Assembly (NCBI GenBank): GCA_963709175.1
Contig: CAVPVK010000007.1
Span: 930,001 to 994,000, forward strand
Direction: 5' to 3'
Source: JANXQG01 sp963709175
GTDB lineage: Bacteria > Planctomycetota > Planctomycetia > Pirellulales > Thermoguttaceae
DNA length: 64,000 nucleotides
Position 1 is the stretch's first letter, and every line of letters begins with the position of its first letter. The notes under the pieces were generated by a model. The model was not told where the DNA came from. It made no database searches and saw nothing but the letters and a program-made list of their open reading frames with translations. The position numbers and the translations under genes were made by a program. This document shows positions 25,833 to 31,969 of this stretch, one piece after another.

Positions 25833-25906
25833 TGGCTCAGGTGGGAGTCGAACCCACAGCATCCCTGGTTCTAAGCCAAGGTGGTCGGCCAGTTGCCTAC
25901 CGAGCC
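25833..25906 (-). tRNA. tRNA-Leu(TAG) with short variable loop
   Basis: 74 nt, acceptor GGCTCGG/CTGAGCC, anticodon stem CTTGG/CCAGG, loop CTTAGAA, variable loop about 6 nt, A73. Again class-I shape with a leucine anticodon. Confidence 0.8.
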
Positions 25907-25910
25907 GCAG

Positions 25911-25982
25911 TGGTCCCGGATGGAATCGAACCATCGTTTCCTGGGTGTGGGCCAAGTGTCGTTGCCATTGGACCACGGGACC
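25911..25982 (-). tRNA. tRNA-Val(CAC), C33
   Basis: 72 nt, acceptor GGTCCCG/CGGGACC, anticodon loop CCCACAC with C at position 33, T-loop TTCGATT, A73. Confidence 0.85.
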
Positions 25983-25994
25983 GTGTGTTTCAAG

Positions 25995-26065
25995 TGGAGT
26001 CACCGGGAGTCGCACCGGGATCTCCAGCGTGCGGAGCTGGCGTCATCCTGTTGGACCATGACCCC
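25995..26065 (-). tRNA. tRNA-Ala(CGC), C33 and altered T-loop
   Basis: 71 nt, acceptor GGGGTCA/TGACTCC with the G3-U70 alanine determinant, anticodon loop TCCGCAC (C33). The T-loop is TGCGACT, i.e. U55 replaced by G, and the T-stem has one mismatch. Confidence 0.8.
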
Positions 26066-26069
26066 GAAG

Positions 26070-26156
26070 CGGAAGCCGTGGGGCTCGAACCCACAAGCGG
26101 CATGTCTGCCGCCGCCTGCTTTCCAAGCAGGTTCCTCACCAGTTCGGATGACTTCC
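26070..26156 (-). tRNA. tRNA-Ser(GGA)
   Basis: 87 nt, long variable arm, anticodon loop TTGGAAA, acceptor GGAAGTC/GGCTTCC, G73. Confidence 0.93.
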
Positions 26157-26175
26157 GTAATGAATCTCACCAAAG

Positions 26176-26282
26176 CGGAAGCAGACCAACGCTGCGCGTC
26201 GGTGCCCTGACTCAAACTCACAAGCGGCTGTTCGCCGCCACCTGTTTTCAAGACAGGGTCCTGATCCAGCCGGTTGGCTTCC
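26176..26282 (-). tRNA. tRNA-Ser(TGA) with hairpin inserted near the T-arm
   Basis: 107 nt instead of about 87. Acceptor starts GGAAGCC and ends TGCTTCC, anticodon loop CTTGAAA, long variable arm present. The 3' half of the T-arm is broken by a GGGCACCG...TTGGTC hairpin at 26185-26203. Without removal the T-arm cannot form normally. Confidence 0.75.
26185..26203 (-). repeat. mini-hairpin in tRNA-Ser(TGA)
   Basis: ACCGACGC-GCA-GCGTTGGT, an 8-bp stem with a 3-nt loop, preceded by GGGC and followed by C. Member of the mini-hairpin family. Confidence 0.8.
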
Positions 26283-26294
26283 ATCAATCAAGAG

Positions 26295-26365
26295 CTGCGG
26301 AGGCTGGGATCGAACCAGCGTGAAGACGTTCAGAGCGTCTCATCCTACCGCTAGATGACTCCGCA
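26295..26365 (-). tRNA. tRNA-Gln(CTG)
   Basis: 71 nt, acceptor TGCGGAG/CTCCGCA, anticodon loop CTCTGAA; U1-A72 and G73 fit glutamine. Confidence 0.94.
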
Positions 26366-26402
26366 AAATGTTTCCTTCGAGACACGGCTCGACGGAAGAA
26401 GG

Positions 26403-26473
26403 CTCGGGGAGAAGGGTTCGAACCTTCGTCGCCTGGTTCAAAGCCAGGAAGCCTACCGCTAGCCGATCCCCGA
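26403..26473 (-). tRNA. tRNA-Gln(TTG)
   Basis: 71 nt, acceptor TCGGGGA/TCCCCGA, anticodon loop CTTTGAA, G73, U1-A72. Confidence 0.95.
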
Positions 26474-26486
26474 TCATATTTCTTAG

Positions 26487-26558
26487 AGCGCCTTGTGGGA
26501 GTCGAACCCACCTCGCCAGCTTGGAAGGCTGGAGCCTTTGCCGCTCGGCTAAAGGCGC
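26487..26558 (-). tRNA. tRNA-Gly(TCC)
   Basis: 72 nt, acceptor GCGCCTT/AAGGCGC, anticodon loop CTTCCAA, U73. Confidence 0.95.
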
Positions 26559-26566
26559 ACGTAAGG

Positions 26567-26669
26567 CGGAAGGTGAGGGAGTTGAACCCTGGGCACCGCG
26601 CGAAGCGTGGTCAACTCATCGCTCGACCCGCTTCGAACGGGCTGCCATCGCCAATTGGCTTGACCTTCC
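26567..26669 (-). tRNA. tRNA-Ser(CGA) with hairpin in the variable arm
   Basis: 103 nt, acceptor GGAAGGT/ACCTTCC, anticodon loop TTCGAAG, T-loop TTCAACT. The variable region is about 17 nt too long. Removing the hairpin at 26595-26611 leaves 86 nt, the normal serine length. Confidence 0.82.
26595..26611 (+). repeat. mini-hairpin in tRNA-Ser(CGA), inverted orientation
   Basis: On the plus strand ACCGCGC-GAA-GCGTGGT, preceded by GGGC and followed by C. It matches the family consensus on the strand opposite to the other copies. Confidence 0.7.
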
Positions 26670-26679
26670 AATCTGCAAG

Positions 26680-26754
26680 CTGCGGCGGCTGGAATCGAAC
26701 CAGCGTCTGGGCGGTTAACAGCCGCCTACCCGTACCAACACGGGTCCCACCGCA
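26680..26754 (-). tRNA. tRNA-Asn(GTT)
   Basis: 75 nt, acceptor TGCGGTG/CGCCGCA, anticodon loop CTGTTAA, T-loop TTCGATT, G73. Confidence 0.94.
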
Positions 26755-26762
26755 AGGCAAAG

Positions 26763-26836
26763 TCAGGATGGCCGGATTTGAACCGGCGGTCTCGTGCTCC
26801 CGAAACACGCGGAATACCAGGCTTTCCTACATCCTG
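26763..26836 (-). tRNA. tRNA-Pro(CGG)
   Basis: 74 nt, acceptor CAGGATG/CATCCTG with the C1-G72 proline determinant, anticodon loop TTCGGGA, A73. Confidence 0.94.
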
Positions 26837-26841
26837 CCTGC

Positions 26842-26909
26842 GAGCCCGATGCAAGTCGCTCCGCTGGCCAGCGTTTTCACGCTGCCCCGCGTACCGACGT
26901 GCTCGGGAC
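26842..26909 (-). pseudogene. degenerate tRNA-like sequence
   Basis: 68 nt with acceptor-like GTCCCGA/TCGGGCT (one mismatch) and a CAGCG/CGCTG arm closing TGAAAA, reminiscent of a Phe(GAA) loop one base short. The T-loop is AGCGACT and its stem is poor. Probably a decayed tRNA between Pro(CGG) and Gly(GCC). Confidence 0.4.
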
Positions 26910-26916
26910 TCTGAAG

Positions 26917-27006
26917 AGCGCCCAGCGGGAGTCGAACCCGCACTTCCGCCATGGCAAGGCGACAGGCTGCCGCCGACCAACCTTCGGTCGGTGCCCGCAT
27001 GGGCGC
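26917..27006 (-). tRNA. tRNA-Gly(GCC) with hairpin in the D-loop
   Basis: 90 nt, acceptor GCGCCCA/TGGGCGC perfect, anticodon loop TTGCCAT, T-loop TTCGACT, U73. The D-region is about 19 nt too long because of the hairpin at 26976-26992. Confidence 0.85.
26976..26992 (-). repeat. mini-hairpin in tRNA-Gly(GCC)
   Basis: ACCGACC-GAA-GGTTGGT, a 7-bp stem with a 3-nt loop, preceded by GGGC and followed by CG. Confidence 0.8.
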
Positions 27007-27299
27007 GTTCTGGTGTGCCGAATTGTCATCCCTGAAAGAGTCTTCGGTGTCAAGGGTCGAACCTGGTGATTTTTTGGGTTTACGGTTTCGTAGGGTGAAA
27101 CAGGTCTTATCGGTCGCCCATGAGGGCTCCGTTTTTGTTGATTCGTTGGAAGGTAACGTCGGTGCTCGAGTTGTTCCGGTCTTATTTGCGGAGTTGTCGA
27201 GCCGATCTTTTCTCGTGCGGCTGCACCCCATATCCATCCCTTCGTGAATCCGTCTGCTGGTAACAGCAGCCGATCGGGGCCATGTGGTCCCGACACCGA
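27007..27299. other. array gap, no gene seen
   Basis: About 290 bases between tRNA-Gly(GCC) and the next frame. One T-loop-like stretch (GGTTCGACC on the minus strand near 27057) lacks a matching acceptor and anticodon arm, so no tRNA is called. It may hold the remains of a tRNA removed when the IS arrived. Confidence 0.35.
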
Positions 27300-27530
27300 T
27301 TATTCTGGTTCGACCGTCTCGCGGACGCAGGCCGTCTCAATCAAAGAAACGTTCGGCATGTGAGGCCGAGCGATTGACAATTTCAGACTGGCCTTGGCGT
27401 CCGCGAGCGCCTCTTCTTCCGAAGAAAAAGGGCGGACGCAACCGTATCTCCCGTTGTTATCTTCTCCTTGTGTTATAATTGGTTTGCTTGGTGAAACGGA
27501 GCCGGGCTCTGCTGGCGAGCAACTCGGCAA
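27300..27530 (-). CDS. possible small unknown protein
   Basis: 76 codons open. The stretch NGRYGCVRPFSSEEEALADA and following KASLKLSIARP looks like a real small soluble domain rather than chance. An AAGGAGAAG ribosome site occurs inside the frame, so the true start is unclear. No family recognised; could belong to the island or to the IS110 element's flank. Confidence 0.3.
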   Translation of the reverse strand: MPSCSPAEPGSVSPSKPIITQGEDNNGRYGCVRPFSSEEEALADAKASLKLSIARPHMPNVSLIETACVRETVEPE

Positions 27531-27542
27531 GGGACAACCAGG

Positions 27543-28745
27543 TCAAGGGCGCGTCAAAGGCGTCTGGCTGCTGGGAGCCTTAGGGTCCGAGCAGCCTTTT
27601 TCATTTCCATCCTTTGAACGCCCTTGCTTTGCCTTGAAAAACGCATTGCGGTCCGCCGGCACGACACAGCATTCTCCAACGTGGTCGCTTGCACGCGTGC
27701 TGCATAGCTTGTAGGGTTGCTGCCGTTTGATCATGTACCAGATGACGGTTGCCAGACGCCGCATCACGGCCACCCGCGCGATCTTCGAACCGCGGCGTTT
27801 TCTGATCCGCTGATACCATTGCTTCATCACCGCATCCTTTCGCAACACGTGCATCACCATCTGTCCGAGGACGCATCGCGCCAGCGGACTGCCTTCTTTG
27901 CTGATCGAGCCCAGGCGATGGTTGTTGTCGCCGGAGTTGTTCGACCGGGGCGTCAGGCCCCAATACTTGGCCAGGCTTCCTCGCTGCGGGAAACGCTCGA
28001 TCGAGCCGATCCGGCAGGCCAATGCCAGGCTGCCGCGAGCTCCGGCGCCGGGGATCGAAGCAATGAGCCGCGCGTTGGCGTTCTCCACGTGGCGTTCGGT
28101 GATCTTCAGTTCCAGTTCCTCAATTTGCTTGCCCAACCGTTCCCATTCGGCCAGGAGATGGTCCAGTTCCAGGCGGTCGATCACCTCTAGCGGCAGCGTT
28201 TTCAGCCACTTCACGGCGGTCTTCGTCTTCAGCATCTTGGTTGGACACTCCTGCTGCAAGTTGTGTTTCAAGAGCAGGTGATGCACTCGATTGATCGTTC
28301 GTGTTAGCTGTTGGCTCAAGCGCTGCCGCACGGCCGTCAGTTGGCGGTCTTCGCCGTCGCGCTGACAAGGCGGAACCACTTGGCGGACGTTCTGGATATT
28401 TTTGCCGGCCAGCAGACGGTGACGGCTGGTCCACAGGAGTTCGCCCAGGGTATTCGCATCGCGGCGGTCCGTCTTGTGTCTATTGCGTTTCTCCGGCTGA
28501 ACGAGGACCGTCTGCTGGCAGCCGTATTCAGTCAAGAGCTTCAAGAGCCAGCTGTTAAAGCCGCAGACTTCCACAATCGTTATAAACCCGCCGTCCGGCG
28601 CACTCCGATTTTGCATGTCTTCAAGAAATTCCCGCACAAGCTTCCATTCCGTGCTAACCTGACGCTTGAGGGTCACGTCTCCGGCCTCGTTACGAAGATT
28701 TACGGTCAACTGCTTGCGGTGTTGGTCGATGGCAAGGTACAACAT
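27543..28745 (-). CDS. IS110/IS1111-family transposase
   Basis: 400 aa. DEDD transposase: N-terminal Asp in YLAIDQHRKQ, Glu in TIVEVCGF, TDRRDANTL, and a C-terminal Tnp_20 domain (IPGAGARGSLALACRIGSI...KYWGLTP...SISKEGSPLARCVLGQMV) with the serine used by IS110 recombinases. The last 50 residues (after QQPYKL) are unlike the family. These enzymes are guided by a structured non-coding RNA from the element's ends, but I could not identify one here. Element borders are not clear: it lies between tRNA-Gly(GCC) and tRNA-Thr(CGT). Confidence 0.9.
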   Translation of the reverse strand: MLYLAIDQHRKQLTVNLRNEAGDVTLKRQVSTEWKLVREFLEDMQNRSAPDGGFITIVEVCGFNSWLLKLLTEYGCQQTVLVQPEKRNRHKTDRRDANTLGELLWTSRHRLLAGKNIQNVRQVVPPCQRDGEDRQLTAVRQRLSQQLTRTINRVHHLLLKHNLQQECPTKMLKTKTAVKWLKTLPLEVIDRLELDHLLAEWERLGKQIEELELKITERHVENANARLIASIPGAGARGSLALACRIGSIERFPQRGSLAKYWGLTPRSNNSGDNNHRLGSISKEGSPLARCVLGQMVMHVLRKDAVMKQWYQRIRKRRGSKIARVAVMRRLATVIWYMIKRQQPYKLCSTRASDHVGECCVVPADRNAFFKAKQGRSKDGNEKGCSDPKAPSSQTPLTRP

Positions 28746-28749
28746 GAGG

Positions 28750-28815
28750 GGGTTCTCCTGTCTTGCTATTGGTGAGTTTTAAGACACTACACCGTGTATA
28801 GCACCAGGAGAACCC
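28750..28815 (-). promoter_or_regulatory. inverted repeat covering the transposase ribosome binding site
   Basis: GGGTTCTCCTG and CAGGAGAACCC form an 11-bp perfect inverted repeat 44 nt apart. The second arm, read on the minus strand, contains the AGGAG ribosome site about 8 nt before the transposase ATG. Transcripts reading through from the tRNAs upstream would fold and hide the site. Confidence 0.65.
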
Positions 28816-28843
28816 TTTCTCTTTCACGGAATCAATGAACAAG

Positions 28844-28915
28844 AGCACCGAGAGGGAGTCGAACCCTCGTCACCGCATTACGAAAGCGGTATCTTCGCCA
28901 CTGGACTATCGGTGC
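28844..28915 (-). tRNA. tRNA-Thr(CGT)
   Basis: 72 nt, acceptor GCACCGA/TCGGTGC, anticodon loop TTCGTAA, T-loop TTCGACT, U73. Confidence 0.92.
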
Positions 28916-28930
28916 CATCAATCTCATCAG

Positions 28931-29022
28931 TGGGACCAGAGGGACTTGAACCCTCACCTGGCGGATTAAGAGTCCGCTGTGCTGCCGTCGACCAAGCTGC
29001 GCTCGGTGCCCGCCTTGATCCC
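28931..29022 (-). tRNA. tRNA-Lys(CTT) with hairpin in the D-loop
   Basis: 92 nt, acceptor GGGATCA/TGGTCCC, anticodon stem GCGGA/TCCGC, loop CTCTTAA, T-loop TTCAAGT, A73. The D-region is about 20 nt longer than in Lys(TTT) because of the hairpin at 28991-29007. Confidence 0.85.
28991..29007 (-). repeat. mini-hairpin in tRNA-Lys(CTT)
   Basis: ACCGAGC-GCA-GCTTGGT, a 7-bp stem with a 3-nt loop, preceded by GGGC and followed by CG, as in tRNA-Gly(GCC). Confidence 0.8.
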
Positions 29023-29042
29023 GTGTCTCGTTTCATTTCCAG

Positions 29043-29115
29043 TAGGCGCGGAAGGAATCGAACCTTCGGCCGGGTCCTTATAAGAGACCTGCTCTCACCA
29101 CTGAGCTACGCGCCA
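29043..29115 (-). tRNA. tRNA-Ile(TAT)
   Basis: 73 nt, acceptor TGGCGCG/CGCGCCT (1-72 is U/U), anticodon stem GGTCT/GGACC, loop CTTATAA, A73. UAU anticodons are rare in bacteria, which normally read AUA with lysidine-modified CAU. Confidence 0.88.
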
Positions 29116-29120
29116 AACAG

Positions 29121-29192
29121 TGGGGTCGAAGGGACTTGAACCCTTACGTGCCGGATTAAAAGTCCGGTGTGCTGCCGTTACACCACGACCCC
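29121..29192 (-). tRNA. tRNA-Lys(TTT)
   Basis: 72 nt, acceptor GGGGTCG/CGACCCC, anticodon loop CTTTTAA, T-loop TTCAAGT, A73. Confidence 0.95.
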
Positions 29193-29258
29193 GAAATGCT
29201 GGTCGGGCGTATGCGTTTCAACCGGATTGGTTCCATGCTTGTGCTCCTTGTTTCCAGT

Positions 29259-29330
29259 GGTAGCCCTGAGAGTCGAACTCAGCACTACGCGGTTATCAGC
29301 CGTGTTCGGGCGACCGGCCCTCGACTACCA
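29259..29330 (-). tRNA. tRNA-Ile(GAT)
   Basis: 72 nt, acceptor GGTAGTC/GGCTACC, anticodon loop CTGATAA, T-loop TTCGACT, A73. The D-arm is a compact GGGC/GCCC hairpin. Confidence 0.87.
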
Positions 29331-29355
29331 TTTGCCAACGTCGTTATCGCACCAG

Positions 29356-29428
29356 TCGGGATGGCAGGACTCGAACCTGCGTCTCCGTGCTCCCAAAGCA
29401 CGTGGGTTCGCCGCTACCCTACATCCCG
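29356..29428 (-). tRNA. tRNA-Pro(TGG)
   Basis: 73 nt, acceptor CGGGATG/CATCCCG with C1-G72, anticodon loop TTTGGGA, A73. Confidence 0.95.
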
Positions 29429-29436
29429 TCACTCAG

Positions 29437-29526
29437 TCAGAACGGGCAGAGTTGAACTGCCGATCTCCTGGTCCCCCACCCACTTCGCGGGTACCCGGGC
29501 GCGATACCAGGCTTCGCTACGTTCTG
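29437..29526 (-). tRNA. tRNA-Pro(GGG) with hairpin in the anticodon arm
   Basis: 90 nt, acceptor CAGAACG/CGTTCTG, D-stem GCGA/TCGC, T-loop TTCAACT. Between 5' stem CCCGG and 3' stem CCAGG lie 23 nt instead of 7. Removing 16 nt (a hairpin) leaves the loop TGGGGGA with anticodon GGG. As transcribed it could not decode. Confidence 0.78.
29478..29492 (-). repeat. mini-hairpin in tRNA-Pro(GGG)
   Basis: ACCCGC-GAA-GTGGGT, a 6-bp stem with a GAA loop. The loop matches the family but the flanks are divergent. Confidence 0.55.
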
Positions 29527-29534
29527 ATTGTCAG

Positions 29535-29608
29535 TAGCCCGTGCGGGAGTCGAACCCGCCTCTGCGCCTTGAAAGGGCGCTATCCTCAAACCGATAGACG
29601 AACGAGCC
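29535..29608 (-). tRNA. tRNA-Glu(TTC)
   Basis: 74 nt, acceptor GGCTCGT/ACGGGCT, anticodon stem GCGCC/GGCGC, loop CTTTCAA, A73. Confidence 0.95.
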
Positions 29609-29668
29609 ATCTGTAGGCGCAGTACCTTCCACGCAGAAAAACCTGGGGCTGGCGCGGAATTCACGCAG

Positions 29669-29740
29669 TGGACTGGGCGGTGCTCGAATCCGCGTCTCCT
29701 GGTTTTCAGCCAGGTGCTAAACCGTCTCAGCTACCAGTCC
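29669..29740 (-). tRNA. tRNA-Phe(GAA), first gene of the array
   Basis: 72 nt, acceptor GGACTGG/CCAGTCC, anticodon loop CTGAAAA, T-loop TTCGAGC, A73. It is the most upstream gene of the minus-strand array and begins 3 nt after a terminator-like T-run. Confidence 0.94.
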
Positions 29741-29743
29741 AAC

Positions 29744-29778
29744 AAAAAAAGCCCGATGTCCTTGTGACACCGGGCTTT
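29744..29778 (-). terminator. strong rho-independent terminator hairpin just upstream of the array
   Basis: On the minus strand AAAGCCCGGTGTC pairs with GACATCGGGCTTT (13 bp, one G-U) around the loop ACAAG, then seven T. It points into the array, so transcripts started upstream must pass it to reach tRNA-Phe. It may be an attenuator or the end of an upstream RNA. Confidence 0.8.
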
Positions 29779-30313
29779 CGGTATTCTTGGCGAATAGGTA
29801 CGGCCGAGTGTCACGTGCGCAATGGATAGAACGGGAGCATATTCGCCGATTGATCGGCGACGCCCGTCCCCCTTCGCGTTTCGCAACTCAGTCGTATCGA
29901 AGTCATGGCTCTTTCTCTTCTCTGGGCGGCTCGACGAGAGCTGCCTTGTGTGTATCTATCGTTTAGACGCCGCCGGTTCTGAAATGGTTCACGAAATTTT
30001 TCGCGATTCGGCGGTCCTATATAGAAGACGCAGAAGACGGCCGTTTTATTCCCGGCGGGCCAGATCTTTCCAAGAATGACCGCGCCCGGCTGGGCGACTG
30101 GCATAGCAAATCCAAGCGTGAACCCAACCTTCACACCCTCTGTCTTCTACTCCAAGGTCCGGTGGTATTATGCCTCGGACCGAGTCGGGAAGCGTTTAGC
30201 TGCACCTTGCAGGCGCAGGTTGTCCCTGGCAAGGACGTGCCTGCCGCCGCAAGGACCGCAGTTTTTCTGTTTCGTGTCTCCGTTTTTCTTTAACCTCTTG
30301 AAAGGAGGAAGTA
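29779..30313. other. divergent intergenic region between tRNA array and EF-Tu gene
   Basis: About 535 bases, AT-richer than the neighbours. It must hold promoters in both directions. Candidate features are a palindrome CGCCGATTGATCGGCG near 29850 and a TATTAT box near 30166 on the plus strand. No T-box leader motif seen. Confidence 0.4.
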
Positions 30314-31513
30314 ATGGCCAAGGAGACTTATGTACGTGACAAGGTGAACGTGAATGTCGGAACGATCGGTCACATCGACCACGGCAAGACCACGCTGACG
30401 GCGGCGATCCTCAAGGTGCAGTCGCTTCGGGGGTTGGCCGAGTACAAAACTTATGCGCAGATCGCCAAGGGCGGCATCGTCCGCGACAAGTCGAAGACCG
30501 TGACGATCACGGTCTCGCACGTCGAGTACGAGACCGAGCAGCGTCGCTATGCCCACATCGACTGCCCCGGCCACGCCGACTACATCAAGAACATGATCAG
30601 CGGCGCGGCCCAGATGGACGCAGCAGTGCTCTTGGTGTCGGCGGCCGAAGGCCCGATGCCGCAGACCCGCGAGCACGTCCTGCTGGCCCGGCAGGTCGGC
30701 GTGCCGAAGGTCGTCGTGTTCCTCAACAAGTGCGACCTCGTGGACGACGTCGAGCTGATCGAGCTGGTCGAGATGGAACTGCGCGAGCTGCTCACGCGGT
30801 ACGGATTCCCCGGCGACGAAGTCCCGTTTGTCCGCGGCTCGGCGATGCAGGCCCTGCAGAACCCAGGTGATGCTGAGGCCAGCCGCTGCATCCATGAGTT
30901 GCTCGCCGCCCTGGACAGCTACGTCTTGGACCCGATCCGTGCCCTGGACCAGCCGTTCCTGATGCCCATTGAGAAGGTCTTCTCGATCGAGGGCCGTGGA
31001 ACGGTTGTCACTGGCAAGTTCGAGCAGGGCGTGGTGCAGGCCAGCGACGAGGTCGAGATCGTCGGCTTGGCCGACCGGCCGCGAAAGGTCGTCTGTACGA
31101 GCGTCGAATCGTTCAGCCGTATTCTCGATCGCGGCCAAGCGGGCGACGACGTGGGCTGCCTGCTGCGCGGAGTTCGCCACGATGAGGTCGAGCGGGGGCA
31201 GGTCCTGGCCCTTCCCGGTTCGATCACGCCGAAGAGCGAGTTCGAAGCCAAGGTGTACGTGTTGGGCAAGGAGGAAGGCGGGCGGCACACGCCCTTCTTC
31301 GCGGGCTACACTCCGCAGTTCTTCTTCCGCCTGGCCGACGTGACTGGAGTGACCCGGCCGTTGGACGACATCGACATGTGCATGCCCGGTGAAGGCGTGA
31401 AGCTGGCCGTGGCCCTGCAACGGCCGGTGGCGCTCGACACCGGCTCGCGGTTTGCCATCCGCGAGGGCGGCAAGACCGTGGGCTCCGGTGTCGTGTCAAA
31501 GGTGTTGAGGTAG
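30314..31513 (+). CDS. tuf: elongation factor Tu, divergent paralogue
   Basis: 399 aa, full three-domain EF-Tu, the GTPase that brings aminoacyl-tRNA to the ribosome. P-loop GHIDHGKTT, DCPGHADY, NKCD and SAM are present, and the tRNA-binding end RFAIREGGKTVGSGVVSKVL is kept. Unusual points: the normally invariant switch-I segment ARGITINTAHVEYE reads SKTVTITVSHVEYE, so Arg and Gly before the effector Thr are replaced. A strong AAAGGAGGA ribosome site lies 6 nt before the ATG. It stands alone, not in a str or secE-nusG operon, and is divergent to the tRNA array, pointing to a specialised second EF-Tu. Confidence 0.93.
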   Translation: MAKETYVRDKVNVNVGTIGHIDHGKTTLTAAILKVQSLRGLAEYKTYAQIAKGGIVRDKSKTVTITVSHVEYETEQRRYAHIDCPGHADYIKNMISGAAQMDAAVLLVSAAEGPMPQTREHVLLARQVGVPKVVVFLNKCDLVDDVELIELVEMELRELLTRYGFPGDEVPFVRGSAMQALQNPGDAEASRCIHELLAALDSYVLDPIRALDQPFLMPIEKVFSIEGRGTVVTGKFEQGVVQASDEVEIVGLADRPRKVVCTSVESFSRILDRGQAGDDVGCLLRGVRHDEVERGQVLALPGSITPKSEFEAKVYVLGKEEGGRHTPFFAGYTPQFFFRLADVTGVTRPLDDIDMCMPGEGVKLAVALQRPVALDTGSRFAIREGGKTVGSGVVSKVLR

Positions 31514-31538
31514 GCGTTTTGTAGATTCTGCCGAAATA

Positions 31539-31580
31539 GGGGGCTGGGAATCGCTTAAGCGGCGGTTCCCGGCCCCGTTT
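31539..31580 (+). terminator. probable terminator after tuf
   Basis: GGGGCTGGGAA pairs with TTCCCGGCCCC around a 15-nt loop, followed by GTTTCGTT. The T-run is weak, so efficiency is uncertain. Confidence 0.5.
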
Positions 31581-31969
31581 CGTTGCCAGTTGTTGCTCCC
31601 CGTGGCGCGAACCTCGTGCTGCTTGGTTTGTCGATACTGATATACGAGGCGCGCCGCAACGACGGATACTTTATTCTTCCGCAGCCCGACGCGCCTTCCT
31701 TCTGACGTGCAGGGCAACCATGCAAGCCCTGAACCTCACTGTTGCATCGTTGAGCCCCGCCTTGCGCCGGGAATAGCACTTCTGCTGGCCCAGCCGGGGC
31801 CAGGCTCTCACCACTCACCTGCGTTCTTTGTTTCCCGTTCGGCATGCGTCGCGTGTGCCGACATGCTTCCATTCGCGAGAACGAACATAACGTCCCATTC
31901 TTGCACGCCGCGACGGCTTGCCGGAGAATAGGGGGCGAACCACACCACAAATCACCGCAGATCCAGACA
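31581..31969. other. intergenic, no gene seen
   Basis: About 390 bases between the EF-Tu terminator and the helicase. Open frames here have no coding character. Confidence 0.4.

Noticed and set aside
27040..27080. Another tRNA at the T-loop-like GGTTCGACC
   Set aside because: No acceptor stem, anticodon arm or D-arm can be placed around it.
22521..27237. Many 70-160-codon frames across the tRNA array on both strands
   Set aside because: They recur at each tRNA because of conserved T-loop sequence (e.g. PxGSNPxxR-like or FESHR peptides) and are not genes.
19300..29760. CRISPR array
   Set aside because: The regular repeated motif is the tRNA T-arm with differing flanks, not identical direct repeats with unique spacers; no cas genes.
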